A program made the position numbers and the translations under genes. Below, piece by piece: positions 20,145 through 34,363 of a DNA stretch of 60,254 bases (its first letter is position 1; every line of letters starts with the position of its first letter). Location: the NCBI RefSeq assembly GCF_001570485.1, contig NZ_BCTA01000022.1, positions 1 to 60,254 of the forward strand. Reading direction: 5' to 3'. The notes beneath the pieces are model-generated. The model was given only the letters and a program-made list of their open reading frames with translations. It ran no database searches and was not told the DNA's origin. Source of the DNA: Mycolicibacterium novocastrense (GTDB lineage Bacteria > Actinomycetota > Actinomycetes > Mycobacteriales > Mycobacteriaceae).

Positions 20145-21119
20145 TCACGCCGACGTCGACGGCGTCGGCACCACCCGCGCGCCCTGGACGGGGCCGCTGG
20201 CCACTCGCACGGTGCGGCACACCCCCGCGCCGGCGAGCTGTGCGCCGACGTCGACCGCTTGGCCCGCCGAGGCGCACAGAAACGCGCACGTCGGCCCCGA
20301 CCCCGACACGATGCCCGCCAACGCGCCGGCCTCGGCGCCCGCGCGCAGCGTGCGGCGCAACCCGGGGTCGAGGCTCAGCGCCGCGGGCTGCAGGTCGTTG
20401 CCGAGCAGCGGGGCGAGTTGGGCCGGATCGCCGGAGGCCAGCGCGGCCAGCACCGGTTCGGCGTCGTCGAGCCGTGGCGGTGGTTCGCGGCCGGACCCCG
20501 CCGAGTCGCGCAGCCGGTCGATCTCGGCGAAGACCGCCGGCGTCGACAATCCGCCGTCGGCAAAGGCCAGCACCCAGTGGAACGTCGTACGGGCCAGCAC
20601 TGTCGCCAGCTCCTCACCGCGCCCGGTGCCCAACGCGGTCCCCCCGTGCAGTGCGAACGGCACGTCGCTGCCCAACCGGGCCGCCAGCGTATGCAGATCG
20701 CGCCGCGGCACGCCCAACTCCCACAGCGTGTTCATCGCGACCAGCACCGCCGCCGCGTCAGCGCTGCCGCCGGCCATGCCGCCGGCGACCGGTATGGACT
20801 TGTCGATCGAGATCGCCACATCCGGCGCCCGCCCCACGTGTTCGGCCATCAGCTCGGCGGCCTGCCAGGCGAGGTTGCGCTCGTCGGCCGGCAGGGATTC
20901 GGCCCCTTCGCCGGAGAGCTCCAGCGACAGCATGTCGGCGTTGCTGACGGTGATCTCGTCGAGCAGCGAGACGGCGTGGAACACGGTGGTGAGCTCGTGG
21001 TAGCCGTCGTCGCGGCGGTCCCCCACTTCCAGGTACAGGTTGACCTTGCCGGGCACCCGCACGGTGACCGACCCCGTCGGCACCCATTCGGAGGCGGTGT
21101 TCCCGTTCCAGCCCGGCAC
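20145..21119 (-). CDS. ispE: 4-diphosphocytidyl-2-C-methyl-D-erythritol kinase
   Basis: IspE phosphorylates CDP-methylerythritol in the MEP isoprenoid pathway. The 324-residue GHMP kinase has [11 protein letters not shown], the ATP-binding loop [14 protein letters not shown] and the C-terminal [13 protein letters not shown]. The GTG start at 21119 gives a short extension before the conserved VRVPGKVN. In M. tuberculosis ispE follows rpfB and ksgA directly; here an oppositely oriented kinase gene separates ksgA from ispE, so ispE must have its own promoter. Confidence 0.96.
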   Translation of the reverse strand: MPGWNGNTASEWVPTGSVTVRVPGKVNLYLEVGDRRDDGYHELTTVFHAVSLLDEITVSNADMLSLELSGEGAESLPADERNLAWQAAELMAEHVGRAPDVAISIDKSIPVAGGMAGGSADAAAVLVAMNTLWELGVPRRDLHTLAARLGSDVPFALHGGTALGTGRGEELATVLARTTFHWVLAFADGGLSTPAVFAEIDRLRDSAGSGREPPPRLDDAEPVLAALASGDPAQLAPLLGNDLQPAALSLDPGLRRTLRAGAEAGALAGIVSGSGPTCAFLCASAGQAVDVGAQLAGAGVCRTVRVASGPVQGARVVPTPSTSA

Positions 21120-21196
21120 GGCACGACACTATCGAAAGGACAAGTGGCGGGCAGCGTGTCAGAAGGCGCGCGCCGTCGCCGCACTAATCTGAGCTC

Positions 21197-21980
21197 GTGC
21201 TGTCCGCCGGCGACCGGTTCGACGACTACGTGGTCGACGAGGTCCTCGGCCACGGCGGATCGGCCACGGTCTACCGGGTGCACGCCGCCGACAACCCGCG
21301 GCGGGTGGTCGCTTTGAAGGTCCTCGACGAACACGCTCGCGATCGAGCGCACGTGGCCCGGCTGCGGCGTGAGTTCGAGTTCGCCGACCGGCTCGACCAC
21401 CCTCACATCGTCACCGTGTACGAGCGGGGCCCGGGGTGGCTGACGATGCAGTTCGTCGCGGGCGGCGCAGTGCAGAGCCTGCCGACGGTCCCCGAACGCC
21501 TCGCCGCCCTCGGCCAGATCGCCGACGCGCTGGACTACATCCACAACCGCGCGATCGTGCACTGCGACGTCAAGCCCGCCAACATCCTGCTCGAAGCCGA
21601 CCGGTCGCAGGCCGTGCTGATCGATTTCGGGGTGGCGGTCGAGATCACCGACGACATCGGCCGCCGACCGACGCACGTGGAGGCCTCGCTGCCCTACTCG
21701 GCGCCGGAGCTGATCGCGGGTCGGGCGCCGACAGAAGCGACCGACGAGTACGCGCTGGCCTGCACGGCGGTGGAGCTGATCACCGGGACGCCGCCGTTTC
21801 GGGAGGGTTCCCGCGTCGGATTGGTCGAGGCGCACCTGCATCGCCCGCCACCACGGTTCTCGCGTGAGTTCGACTGGCTGCCACGCGCTTTCGACTCGAT
21901 TGTGGCCAAAGCCCTGGCGAAGGCGCCCGCGGACCGTTACCAGTCCTGCCGCGAGTTCATCGCGCTGGTCGTGCGCGCCG

Positions 21981-21994
<14 letters not shown>
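21197..21994 (+). CDS. Soluble Ser/Thr protein kinase
   Basis: The 265-residue protein is essentially a bare Hanks-type kinase domain with no membrane segment or sensor. A glycine loop GHGGSATVY, Lys41 in VVALKVL, the catalytic loop HCDVKPAN with Asp124, and IDFG at 142-145 are present. The HRD arginine is Cys, making it a non-RD kinase, and the activation segment is short. The GTG start follows TAATCT (21185-21190) by six bases, suggesting leaderless transcription. It lies antisense between ksgA and ispE, overlapping the ksgA 3' end by 14 bases. Confidence 0.9.
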
Positions 21995-24031
<2,037 letters not shown>

Positions 24032-24103
24032 CTATCGGACGGAGCGCCGCGTCCTTGCGGTGCTTCGCTTTCGGTCACAGCACGGTAACGGAGAGGCCTC
24101 GAG

Positions 24104-24952
24104 TCAGCAACTCGCAAGGCCGTACGCGCGTTCGGCTGTGGTGGTGGTTTCCCGCGCGACGACCTCAGCCGGCTTACCGACAATCTCCGCCAACGCCCGC
24201 ACAGTGTAGGGAAGGCAGTACGGCTCGTTGGGTGCGCCGCGGTACGGGTGGGGCGTCAGGAACGGCGCGTCGGTCTCGACGAGCATTTGCCCGGCCGGGA
24301 TCAGTTGCGCGGCTTCTTGCAGGGCTTTGGCGTTCTTGAAGCTGACGGTGCCCGACAGACTCAGTAGCCAGCCCGCCTCGATACACCGACGCGCCATCTG
24401 AGGCCCCGAGGAAAAGCAGTGGAAGATCACAGTGTCGGGGGCGCCTTCGGCGGCCAGCACGTCCAGAATCTGGTCGTCGGCCTCGCGGTTGTGGATCATC
24501 AGCGGCTTGCCGGTCCGCTTGGCGAGGTCGATGTGCCAGGCGAACGCGTCGCGTTGGATGCCCGGTTCCGCGCAGCCCTCCAGCTTGCCCGGCCAGTACA
24601 GGTCGAGGCCCGTCTCGCCGATCGCGACGACGCGCGGATGGCCGGCCAGACGCTCGATGACGGTCTTGGCTTGATCGGTCAGGGCCTCGGTGCGCGTCGG
24701 GTGCAGGGCGACCGCGGCGTAGACCCGCTCGTCCGCCTCGGCGGCTTCGGTGACCCAGCGTGCGGAGTCGAGATCGTCGGCGATGGTGACAACGGCCCCG
24801 ACGCCGACCGCCGCCGCGCGGTCGACGATCGCGGTGACGTCGGCCGCGTCCGAGGCACCACATGCATCGAGATGGGTGTGCGCGTCGATCAGCGGGCTCA
24901 GCGGCGTCGGGGCGGGCGGCCGCTCCCGTCTGCCTGAGCGCTTAGCGTTCAC
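24104..24952 (-). CDS. tatD: TatD-family metal-dependent DNase
   Basis: The protein of about 282 residues is a TIM-barrel hydrolase with the metal ligands DAHTHLD near the N-terminus, GETGLD in the middle and ETDAPFLTPHP near the C-terminus. TatD proteins act as 3'-5' exonucleases or deoxyribonucleases. GTG codons at 24952 and 24958 are both possible; further extension would overlap metG on the other strand and lacks motifs. It precedes rpfB by 90 bases, as in M. tuberculosis. Confidence 0.92.
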   Translation of the reverse strand: MNAKRSGRRERPPAPTPLSPLIDAHTHLDACGASDAADVTAIVDRAAAVGVGAVVTIADDLDSARWVTEAAEADERVYAAVALHPTRTEALTDQAKTVIERLAGHPRVVAIGETGLDLYWPGKLEGCAEPGIQRDAFAWHIDLAKRTGKPLMIHNREADDQILDVLAAEGAPDTVIFHCFSSGPQMARRCIEAGWLLSLSGTVSFKNAKALQEAAQLIPAGQMLVETDAPFLTPHPYRGAPNEPYCLPYTVRALAEIVGKPAEVVARETTTTAERAYGLASC

Positions 24953-24960
24953 CGCCACAC

Positions 24961-24968
24961 CATAAGCT
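24961..24968. promoter_or_regulatory. Overlapping divergent -10 elements of metG and tatD
   Basis: TAAGCT (24963-24968) sits eight bases upstream of the metG ATG. The opposite strand reads TTATGG at 24966-24961, eight bases before the tatD GTG at 24952. Divergent start codons are only 24 bases apart, so both genes appear to be transcribed leaderlessly from the same few bases. Confidence 0.45.
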
Positions 24969-24976
24969 GAGTTGAA

Positions 24977-27917
<2,941 letters not shown>

Positions 27918-27943
27918 CACCTGATGTGACGCGCGTCACAATC

Positions 27944-27970
27944 TGTCACGCCCCGGCGCCCGCCGGTGTC
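27944..27970 (+). promoter_or_regulatory. ECF41-type promoter of module 1
   Basis: TGTCACG (27944-27950), a 16-base spacer and TGTC (27967-27970) closely match the ECF41 consensus TGTCACA-N16-CGTC. The start codon lies eight bases after the -10, so the transcript is leaderless or nearly so. The sigma gene of the same operon encodes an ECF41 protein. Confidence 0.75.
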
Positions 27971-27978
27971 TAGAGGGC

Positions 27979-29184
27979 ATGACTGATTTCACCGCACTCA
28001 CAGACACAGTCCCCACTACCCGGGTCGTCGTCATCGGCGGCGGTTACTCCGGAATTCTGGCGGCCAACCACCTGCGGCTGCGCGACGACGTCGACGTCAC
28101 GGTGGTCAACCCCAGACCGAAGTTCATCGAGCGGATCCGGCTCCACCAACTGGTCGCCGCCGGTTACGACGCCGGAGTCGACTACGGCACGCTGCTCGGC
28201 GAAGGTATCCGGCTCGTCGTCGACACCGCGATGCGCATCGACACCGCCGCGCGCACCGTGCGCCTGGCGTCCGGGCGCGAGCTCGACTACGACTACGTGA
28301 TCTACGCCGTCGGCAGTACCGGAACGGTGCCGCAAACCATCCCCGGCGCGGCCGAATTCGCCTATCCGATAGCCGAATTCGAGCAGGCGCAGCGGCTGCG
28401 CACCGCACTGGAAGCGTTGCATCCGGCGGCTCCCGTCACCGTCGTGGGCGCAGGGCTGACGGGCATCGAGACCGCCTCGGAGCTGGCCGAGCAGGGCCGC
28501 AACGTGACGCTGGTCTGCGGCGGGCGCCTGGGCCCGTCGCTGTCCGATCCCGGCCGGCGCTCCACCGCCAAGGCGCTGGCCAAGCTGGGCGTGACGGTCA
28601 TGGAGGCCAACGTGGTCACCGAGGTACGCGCCGACGCGGTGGTCTTCGCCGACGGAGCGGTGCGGCCGAGCGCGGTCACCGTCTGGACCGCCGGGTTCGG
28701 TGTGCCGGAGCTGGCGACAGCGAGCGGACTGCGCACCGACGCGATAGGACGCCTCATCACCGACGAGACGCTGACGAGCGTGGACGACGAGCGTATCGTC
28801 GCGGCCGGTGACTGTGCGGCCCCGTCGGATCAACCACTGCGGATGTGCTGTGCCACGGCAACGCAACTCGCTCCGCAGGCGGCGAACACCGTGCTGAGCC
28901 GCATCGAGGGCACCACGCCCGCCGCGTTCGAGTACGCGTACGCCGGGTCCTGCATCAGCCTTGGGCGGCGCACCGCGACGCTGCAAGTCACGCGCAAGGA
29001 CGACACCCCGGTGAACGTCTATCTCGCCGGGCGGGCGGTCGCCACGTTCAAAGAGGCGGTCTGCAGGGGCACCCTGTGGGCGATGCGGCGCTCGGCCCGC
29101 AAGCCCGCCTGGACGTTCTGGCTCAAGGGCGGTCCGCGCCCCGCGCAGCCGGTTCCCGGACCGAAGGTGGTCAGCAAGCCGTGA
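27979..29184 (+). CDS. FAD-dependent NAD(P) oxidoreductase, module 1
   Basis: The 401-residue flavoprotein resembles type II NADH dehydrogenases. It has an N-terminal FAD motif VIGGGYSG, a second Rossmann motif VGAGLTGIETASE for NAD(P), and the late FAD motif RIVAAGDCAAP. No C-terminal membrane anchor is evident. Its stop overlaps the sigma-factor start by four bases. It is clearly paralogous to 30214-31383, sharing long identical stretches around AVGSTG and GAAEFAYP. ECF41 sigma factors are commonly linked to such oxidoreductases. Confidence 0.9.
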   Translation: MTDFTALTDTVPTTRVVVIGGGYSGILAANHLRLRDDVDVTVVNPRPKFIERIRLHQLVAAGYDAGVDYGTLLGEGIRLVVDTAMRIDTAARTVRLASGRELDYDYVIYAVGSTGTVPQTIPGAAEFAYPIAEFEQAQRLRTALEALHPAAPVTVVGAGLTGIETASELAEQGRNVTLVCGGRLGPSLSDPGRRSTAKALAKLGVTVMEANVVTEVRADAVVFADGAVRPSAVTVWTAGFGVPELATASGLRTDAIGRLITDETLTSVDDERIVAAGDCAAPSDQPLRMCCATATQLAPQAANTVLSRIEGTTPAAFEYAYAGSCISLGRRTATLQVTRKDDTPVNVYLAGRAVATFKEAVCRGTLWAMRRSARKPAWTFWLKGGPRPAQPVPGPKVVSKP

Positions 29185-30086
29185 CCACCACACCGGGCGA
29201 GCATGCCGAGCGGTTCACCGTCCTGCGGCCGCTGCTGTTCACGATCGCTTACGAGATCCTGGGCAGCGCAACCGAATCCGACGATGTGCTGCAGGACAGC
29301 TATCTCCGCTGGGCCGAGGTCGAGCTGAGCACGGTGCGCGACACGAAGTCGTATCTGGCGCAGTTGGTGACCCGCGAGGCGCTCAACGCGCTGCGCGCCA
29401 GGTCCCGTCGGCGCGAAGACTACATCGGTCCGTGGCTACCGGAACCGCTGCTGCTCGAGTCACGCGATGCGGCCTCCGATGTCGTGCTGGCCGAATCGGT
29501 GTCGATGGCGATGCTGGTCCTGCTCGAGACGCTGACCCCCGACGAGCGCGCCGTGTTCGTGCTGCGCGAGGTGTTCGGTTTCGACTACGACGAGATCGCG
29601 GGCGCGGTGGGCAGATCCGCGTCGACCGTGCGCCAGATGGCGCACCGCGCCCGTGAACACGTCCACGCGCGGCGCAACCGCTTCGGCCCGGTGGACGAAC
29701 GGCGCACCGAGCAGATCACCGAACAGTTCCTGGCCGCCGCGTCCACCGGCGACATGGAGGGCCTGATGTCGTTGCTGTCCCCCGGCGTCACCTGGACCGC
29801 GGACCACGGCGGGAAGGCCGCCGCCATCCGCAGGCCGGTGGTCGGTGCACGTAGGGTGGCCGCGCTCATGGCACGGCTGTTCGAGGTGGCCAGACAGACG
29901 CCGGCGATGCGCTTCGAGACGGCCGTCTACAACAGTGCGCCCGCGGTCGTCGTCTACACCGGCGACCACCTCGAGGGACTGTTCATGTTCGAGGTGATCG
30001 AGGACAAGATCACGAACCTGTACGCGATGCGCAACCCGGACAAGCTGGCCGGCATCACGATCCCCCGCAGCATCAGCCGCCAGTGA
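29181..30086 (+). CDS. ECF41-family sigma factor with SnoaL-like tail, module 1
   Basis: The 301-residue protein has sigma regions 2 and 4 (to about 165) followed by a SnoaL-like domain. ECF41 signatures are present: WLPEP at 85-89 between the sigma domains, a DGGGK-like DHGGK at 208-212, and NPDKL at 285-289. In this family the C-terminal domain both activates and restrains the sigma factor, so no anti-sigma gene is expected. GTG overlaps the oxidoreductase stop as GTGA. The likely target is the promoter at 27944. Confidence 0.92.
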   Translation: MTTTPGEHAERFTVLRPLLFTIAYEILGSATESDDVLQDSYLRWAEVELSTVRDTKSYLAQLVTREALNALRARSRRREDYIGPWLPEPLLLESRDAASDVVLAESVSMAMLVLLETLTPDERAVFVLREVFGFDYDEIAGAVGRSASTVRQMAHRAREHVHARRNRFGPVDERRTEQITEQFLAAASTGDMEGLMSLLSPGVTWTADHGGKAAAIRRPVVGARRVAALMARLFEVARQTPAMRFETAVYNSAPAVVVYTGDHLEGLFMFEVIEDKITNLYAMRNPDKLAGITIPRSISRQ

Positions 30087-30110
30087 CCTCTGCCACATTC
30101 CGGGCCGAGG

Positions 30111-30137
30111 TGTCACACTGCGGAGATGTCCGGTGTC
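30111..30137 (+). promoter_or_regulatory. ECF41-type promoter of module 2
   Basis: TGTCACA (30111-30117), a 16-base spacer and TGTC (30134-30137) match the ECF41 promoter pattern. The -35 is a perfect consensus match and the spacer equals that of module 1. Its position places the transcript start near 30144, which rules out the upstream in-frame GTG at 30133 as the translation start. Confidence 0.8.
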
Positions 30138-30213
30138 TCGAGGTCAGACCGGCTCTGAGCCCAACCGCCACCCCCGGCGGCCCACGGCAGGCCGGATGAC
30201 CGAGGAGATCGAC

Positions 30214-31383
30214 ATGACCGAAATGACCAACAACATCGTGGTGATCGGTGGCGGCTACGCGGGGGTGATGGCCGCGAACCGGCTGGCCCCGCACGCCCGC
30301 GTGACACTGGTGAATCCGCGCGCCGAGTTCGTCGAGCGAATCCGCTTGCACCAGTTGGTCGTCGGCAACGACGACGCCGTCGCCGACTACTCGGCGGTGC
30401 TGTCGGGGGCCGTCCGGCTGGTGGTCGACGGGGCTTCGCGGATCGACGCGGAGGCACGCACCGTCACGCTGACGTCCGGTGCGTCGCTGTCTTACGACTA
30501 CCTGGTGTACGCCGTCGGCAGCACCGGCACGATTCCGGCAGTGGTACCGGGGGCCGCCGAGTTCGCTTACCCGCTCAGTGAATTGGAGCAGGCGCAGCGA
30601 CTGACCGCCCGGATGGCCGACGTTCCGCTTTCGGCGCCGGTGGTCGTGGTCGGCGGCGGGTTGACCGGTATCGAGACCGCTACCGAGCTGGCCGAGACCG
30701 GCCGTCAGGTCACGTTGGTGACCGACGTGCTCGCGCCCTCCCTGGCGGCCGGCGGCCGCCGATCGGTGACCAAGCGGTTGGCCAAGCTGGGGGTCGTCAT
30801 CGTCGAGGGCAGCGCGGTCGGCGAAGTCCGAGCCGACCGGGTGGTGCTGGCCGACGGCCGTGAGGTGCCGGCCGCCGTGACGGTGTGGACCGCCGGCTTC
30901 GGCGTGCCGGGTCTGGCCGCTGCCAGCGGCCTGGCCACCGACGCGCTCGGACGGCTCCTCACCGACGAGACGCTGACCAGCGTCGACAACGTGCGCATCG
31001 TGGGTGCGGGGGATGCGGCGTCACCGTCGGACCTGCCGTGGCGCATGAGTTGCCAGGCGGCCCTGCCGCTCGGCGCGCAGGCCGCGAACACCGTGCTGGC
31101 GCGGCTTGCCGGCGATGACCCGGCCGCGGTGAACCACGCGATGGCCGGGCAGTGCATCAGCCTGGGCCGCAAGGCAGGCACGTTCCAGTTCGCCGACGTC
31201 GACGACACCCCGCGTCGCTGGTACATCGGTGGCCGCACGGGTGCTCTGGTCAAGGAGCAGGTGTGCCGTTTGACGCTGAAGTGGATTCGCGGCGAGGCCG
31301 ACAAGCCTGGCTCCTACACCTGGAAGACGAACCCGCGCCGGGAGCAGCAGGTTGTCGCGACCCAGACGGTACCGATCCGATGA
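30214..31383 (+). CDS. FAD-dependent NAD(P) oxidoreductase, module 2
   Basis: This 389-residue paralogue of 27979-29184 has the same FAD and NAD(P) motifs: VIGGGYAG, VGGGLTGIETATE and RIVGAGDAASP. The frame is open from 30133, but that GTG lies inside the promoter; ATG at 30214 has GAGGAG six bases upstream. The stop overlaps the next ATG. Regulation should be autoregulatory through its own ECF41 sigma factor, with cross-control by module 1 possible. Confidence 0.9.
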   Translation: MTEMTNNIVVIGGGYAGVMAANRLAPHARVTLVNPRAEFVERIRLHQLVVGNDDAVADYSAVLSGAVRLVVDGASRIDAEARTVTLTSGASLSYDYLVYAVGSTGTIPAVVPGAAEFAYPLSELEQAQRLTARMADVPLSAPVVVVGGGLTGIETATELAETGRQVTLVTDVLAPSLAAGGRRSVTKRLAKLGVVIVEGSAVGEVRADRVVLADGREVPAAVTVWTAGFGVPGLAAASGLATDALGRLLTDETLTSVDNVRIVGAGDAASPSDLPWRMSCQAALPLGAQAANTVLARLAGDDPAAVNHAMAGQCISLGRKAGTFQFADVDDTPRRWYIGGRTGALVKEQVCRLTLKWIRGEADKPGSYTWKTNPRREQQVVATQTVPIR

Positions 31384-32282
31384 GCGGCACGGGTGACGAA
31401 CACGCCGAACGGTTCACGGTGCTGCGTCCGCTGCTGTTCACGATCGCCTACGAGATCATCGGCAGCGCAACCGAAGCCGACGACGTGCTGCAGGAGAGCT
31501 ACCTGCGCTGGGCCGAGGTGGACCTTGCCGCGGTGCGCGACACCAAGGCCTACCTCGCCCAGCTCGTCACCCGTCAGTCACTCAACGCGCTGCGGGCACA
31601 GTTGCGGAGGCGCGAGGAGTACGTCGGCCCGTGGCTTCCCGAACCGCTGTTGCTCGATGCACACGATCCGGCATCGGATGTCGTTCTGGCCGAGTCGGTT
31701 TCGATGGCGATGCTCGTGGTGCTGGAGACCCTGAGCCCGGACGAGCGCGCGGTGTTCGTGCTGCGCGAGGTGTTCGGTTTCGGTCACGACGAGATCGCCG
31801 AGGCGGTCGGCAAGTCGGCGGCCGCCGTACGTCAAATGGCGCACCGGGCCCGCGAGCACGTGCAGTCGCGGCGAAAGCGGTTCGAGCCGGTCGATCCCAA
31901 GGTGTCGATGGAGATCACCGAGCGGTTCTTCGCGGCCGCGTCCACCGGCGACGTCGATGCGCTGCTGGAGATGTTGACCGACGACGTCGAATGGACAGCC
32001 GACTCCGCAGGCAAGGTCAGCGCGGCGCGGCGGCCGGTGGTCGGCGCCGACAAGGTCGCCAGGGTCCTCATCGGGCTGGTGCGGGTCGCGGGCGAGGCCG
32101 GCCGGGTGGAACCGGCGATGTACAACAACGCGCCCGCGCTCAAGCTCTACCTGGGCGACCACTTCGAGGGGCTCGTCAGCCTCGAGATCACCGAGGGCCG
32201 GATCTCGCACTTCTACGTGATGCGCAACCCGGACAAGTTGGCCGGGGTGGAGATCCCGCGGGAAGTCACGCGCAGCATCTGA
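31380..32282 (+). CDS. ECF41-family sigma factor with SnoaL-like tail, module 2
   Basis: The 300-residue protein is the second ECF41 sigma factor. It retains WLPEP in the linker and NPDKL near the C-terminus, while the DGGGK motif is DSAGK. It is strongly similar throughout to the module 1 sigma factor; the changed motif in the tail may alter autoregulation or ligand sensing. ATG overlaps the oxidoreductase stop as ATGA. Confidence 0.92.
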   Translation: MSGTGDEHAERFTVLRPLLFTIAYEIIGSATEADDVLQESYLRWAEVDLAAVRDTKAYLAQLVTRQSLNALRAQLRRREEYVGPWLPEPLLLDAHDPASDVVLAESVSMAMLVVLETLSPDERAVFVLREVFGFGHDEIAEAVGKSAAAVRQMAHRAREHVQSRRKRFEPVDPKVSMEITERFFAAASTGDVDALLEMLTDDVEWTADSAGKVSAARRPVVGADKVARVLIGLVRVAGEAGRVEPAMYNNAPALKLYLGDHFEGLVSLEITEGRISHFYVMRNPDKLAGVEIPREVTRSI

Positions 32283-32294
32283 CAAGCTGAGTCG

Positions 32295-33548
32295 GTGCGC
32301 ATCGACCTGCTCGGCGACCTCGGCAGCGCCCCAGCGGTTCTGCGCGCCGTCGGATATGCCGCCGCCGATCGCGGGCTGGCGCCACCTGCGGCGCTGATCG
32401 GCGAGTGGTTCGGCTCGGGCGCAGTCATCGCGCCCTCTGTGGACGTCGCGCCGGTCGACACGTCGCGCGCCTTCGAGGCCCCCTGCGTTGCGGGCGATGG
32501 GGAGGCGGTCGGGGGCGGCTGGTTCGGCTATCTGTCGTATCCGGATGGGGCGGCCGACGGTCTCGGTCCGCGGATCCCCGAGGCTGCCGGCGGCTGGTCG
32601 GACTGCGTATTGCGTCAGGACGGCGACGGGCGATGGTGGTTCGAAAGCCTGTCCGATGCAACGCTTCCCGATTGGGTGGCCGATGCGCTGCGAGTGCCGG
32701 TCGCCCCGCGGCCGTCGCACGTCGAGTGGGGTGAGGCCGATCGCGATGCCCACCGCCGGGGGATGCTGGACTGCTTGGAGGCGATCGCCGCAGGGGAGGT
32801 CTACCAGGCGTGTGTGTGCACGCAGTTCCGCGGCCGGCTCGAGGGGTCGTCCCTGGATTTCTTCGCCGACGCCGTGCAACGCACGTCGCCCGGGCGTGCG
32901 GCGTATCTCGCCGGAAGCTGGGGGGCGGTGGCGTCGTTGTCGCCGGAACTGTTCCTGCGCAGGCGCGGTGACCACATCGCGTCGAGCCCGATCAAGGGCA
33001 CGCTGCCGCGTTCGGCCGATCCGGAAGCGCTGCGCTGCTCGGTCAAGGATGTCGCCGAGAACATCATGATCGTCGACCTCGTGCGCAACGACCTGGGCCG
33101 CGTCGCCGACGTCGGCACCGTCTGCGTGCCCGAATTACTTGTGGTGCAACCGGCGCCCGGAGTATGGCATCTGGTGTCGACGGTATCCGCGCGGGTGCCC
33201 GTCGATGTGCCGATGTCGACGGTGCTCGACGCGACGTTCCCACCGGCCTCGGTGACGGGAACGCCGAAGGCGCGGGCACGCCGGCTGCTCGAAGACTGGG
33301 AACCAGTCAGGCGCGGAATCTACTGCGGCACAGTCGGGTTGGCGTCTCCGGTGGCGGGGTGCGAACTCAACGTGGCGATCCGGACGGTGGAATTCGACGC
33401 TTACGGGAATGCGATCTTGGGCGTCGGTGGCGGTATCACCGCCGACTCCGACCCGGATCGCGAATGGGAGGAGTGCCTGCACAAGGCGGCACCGATCATC
33501 GGGTCACTGCCGGGAACGCAGAACCGCATCGTAGAGCTCACGTCGTGA
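32295..33548 (+). CDS. pabB: Aminodeoxychorismate synthase component I
   Basis: PabB aminates chorismate to aminodeoxychorismate for folate. The 417-residue chorismate-binding protein contains SSPIKGTLPRS, DLVRNDLGRV, PPASVTGTPKARA and GVGGGITADSDP, all typical of the family. The GTG start lies 12 bases after the sigma-gene stop. Its last 45 bases overlap rsmI on the opposite strand. Confidence 0.94.
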   Translation: MRIDLLGDLGSAPAVLRAVGYAAADRGLAPPAALIGEWFGSGAVIAPSVDVAPVDTSRAFEAPCVAGDGEAVGGGWFGYLSYPDGAADGLGPRIPEAAGGWSDCVLRQDGDGRWWFESLSDATLPDWVADALRVPVAPRPSHVEWGEADRDAHRRGMLDCLEAIAAGEVYQACVCTQFRGRLEGSSLDFFADAVQRTSPGRAAYLAGSWGAVASLSPELFLRRRGDHIASSPIKGTLPRSADPEALRCSVKDVAENIMIVDLVRNDLGRVADVGTVCVPELLVVQPAPGVWHLVSTVSARVPVDVPMSTVLDATFPPASVTGTPKARARRLLEDWEPVRRGIYCGTVGLASPVAGCELNVAIRTVEFDAYGNAILGVGGGITADSDPDREWEECLHKAAPIIGSLPGTQNRIVELTS

Positions 33549-34340
33549 CGGCGAGCCCGGGTTCGCCGCAATTACGTCGGCGCAGGCGTCCTTGACCCGT
33601 GCGCCGTCGTCGACGAGTTTGTGGACCGCGGCCACCAGCGTTTCGAGGTCCGCTTTCGGGACCGCGCCGGCCAGCACGACGGTGATCTCCCCGAGCACCC
33701 CGTCTGCGGCCCAGTCGGCGAGCTCGTCGAGCCGGCCCCGAACGATCTCCTCGTGCGTCTTGGTCAGCTCCCGGCACACCACCGCGCGGCGGTCGGAGCC
33801 CAGCACGTCGACCGCGTCTCTGAGCGTGCCCGCGAGGCGGCGCGGCGATTCGAAGAACACACAGGTCCGCTGCTCGGTCGCCAACGTCGTCAACCACGTC
33901 TTGCGCGCGGCCTGCTTGCGGGGCGCGAATCCCTCGAAGCAGAACCGCTCGGCCGGTAGCCCCGAGACCGCAAGAGCCGTCGTCACCGCCGAGGGGCCCG
34001 GCAGGCAGGCGAGCGGGAGCCCGGCGTCGATGCACGCCGTCACCAGGCGATAGCCAGGATCGCTGATCAACGGCATACCGGCGTCGCTGACCAGCAGCAC
34101 CGTCGCACCCGACCGGATCCCGTCGAGCAGGCCCGCGATACGCGAGGCCTCGTTCTGGTCGTACAGGCTGACCACCTTCGCCGTCAGCCTCACCTCGAGG
34201 GCCTGGGCCAGCGTGCGGACCCGGCGGGTGTCCTCGGCGGCGATGACGTCGGCGCTGCGCAGCGCGCTGACCAGCCGCGCAGAGGCGTCGGAGGGCTGGC
34301 CCAGCGGCGTGGCGCCGATGAGCAGTCGTCCGGGGCTCAT
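33504..34340 (-). CDS. rsmI: 16S rRNA (cytidine-2'-O)-methyltransferase
   Basis: RsmI 2'-O-methylates C1402 of 16S rRNA. The 278-residue tetrapyrrole-methylase-fold protein has LLIGATPLGQPSDAS at the N-terminus, AAEDTRR, a VSDAGMPLISDPG motif and the CLPGPSAVTTAL loop. In the usual RsmI motif ATPIGNLxD the Ile-Gly-Asn is Leu-Gly-Gln. It is divergent from pmt with 23 bases between starts. Confidence 0.95.
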   Translation of the reverse strand: MSPGRLLIGATPLGQPSDASARLVSALRSADVIAAEDTRRVRTLAQALEVRLTAKVVSLYDQNEASRIAGLLDGIRSGATVLLVSDAGMPLISDPGYRLVTACIDAGLPLACLPGPSAVTTALAVSGLPAERFCFEGFAPRKQAARKTWLTTLATEQRTCVFFESPRRLAGTLRDAVDVLGSDRRAVVCRELTKTHEEIVRGRLDELADWAADGVLGEITVVLAGAVPKADLETLVAAVHKLVDDGARVKDACADVIAANPGSPSRRELYDAVLRSRQ

Positions 34341-34363
34341 GCCGACAGCCTACGATCGCACTC

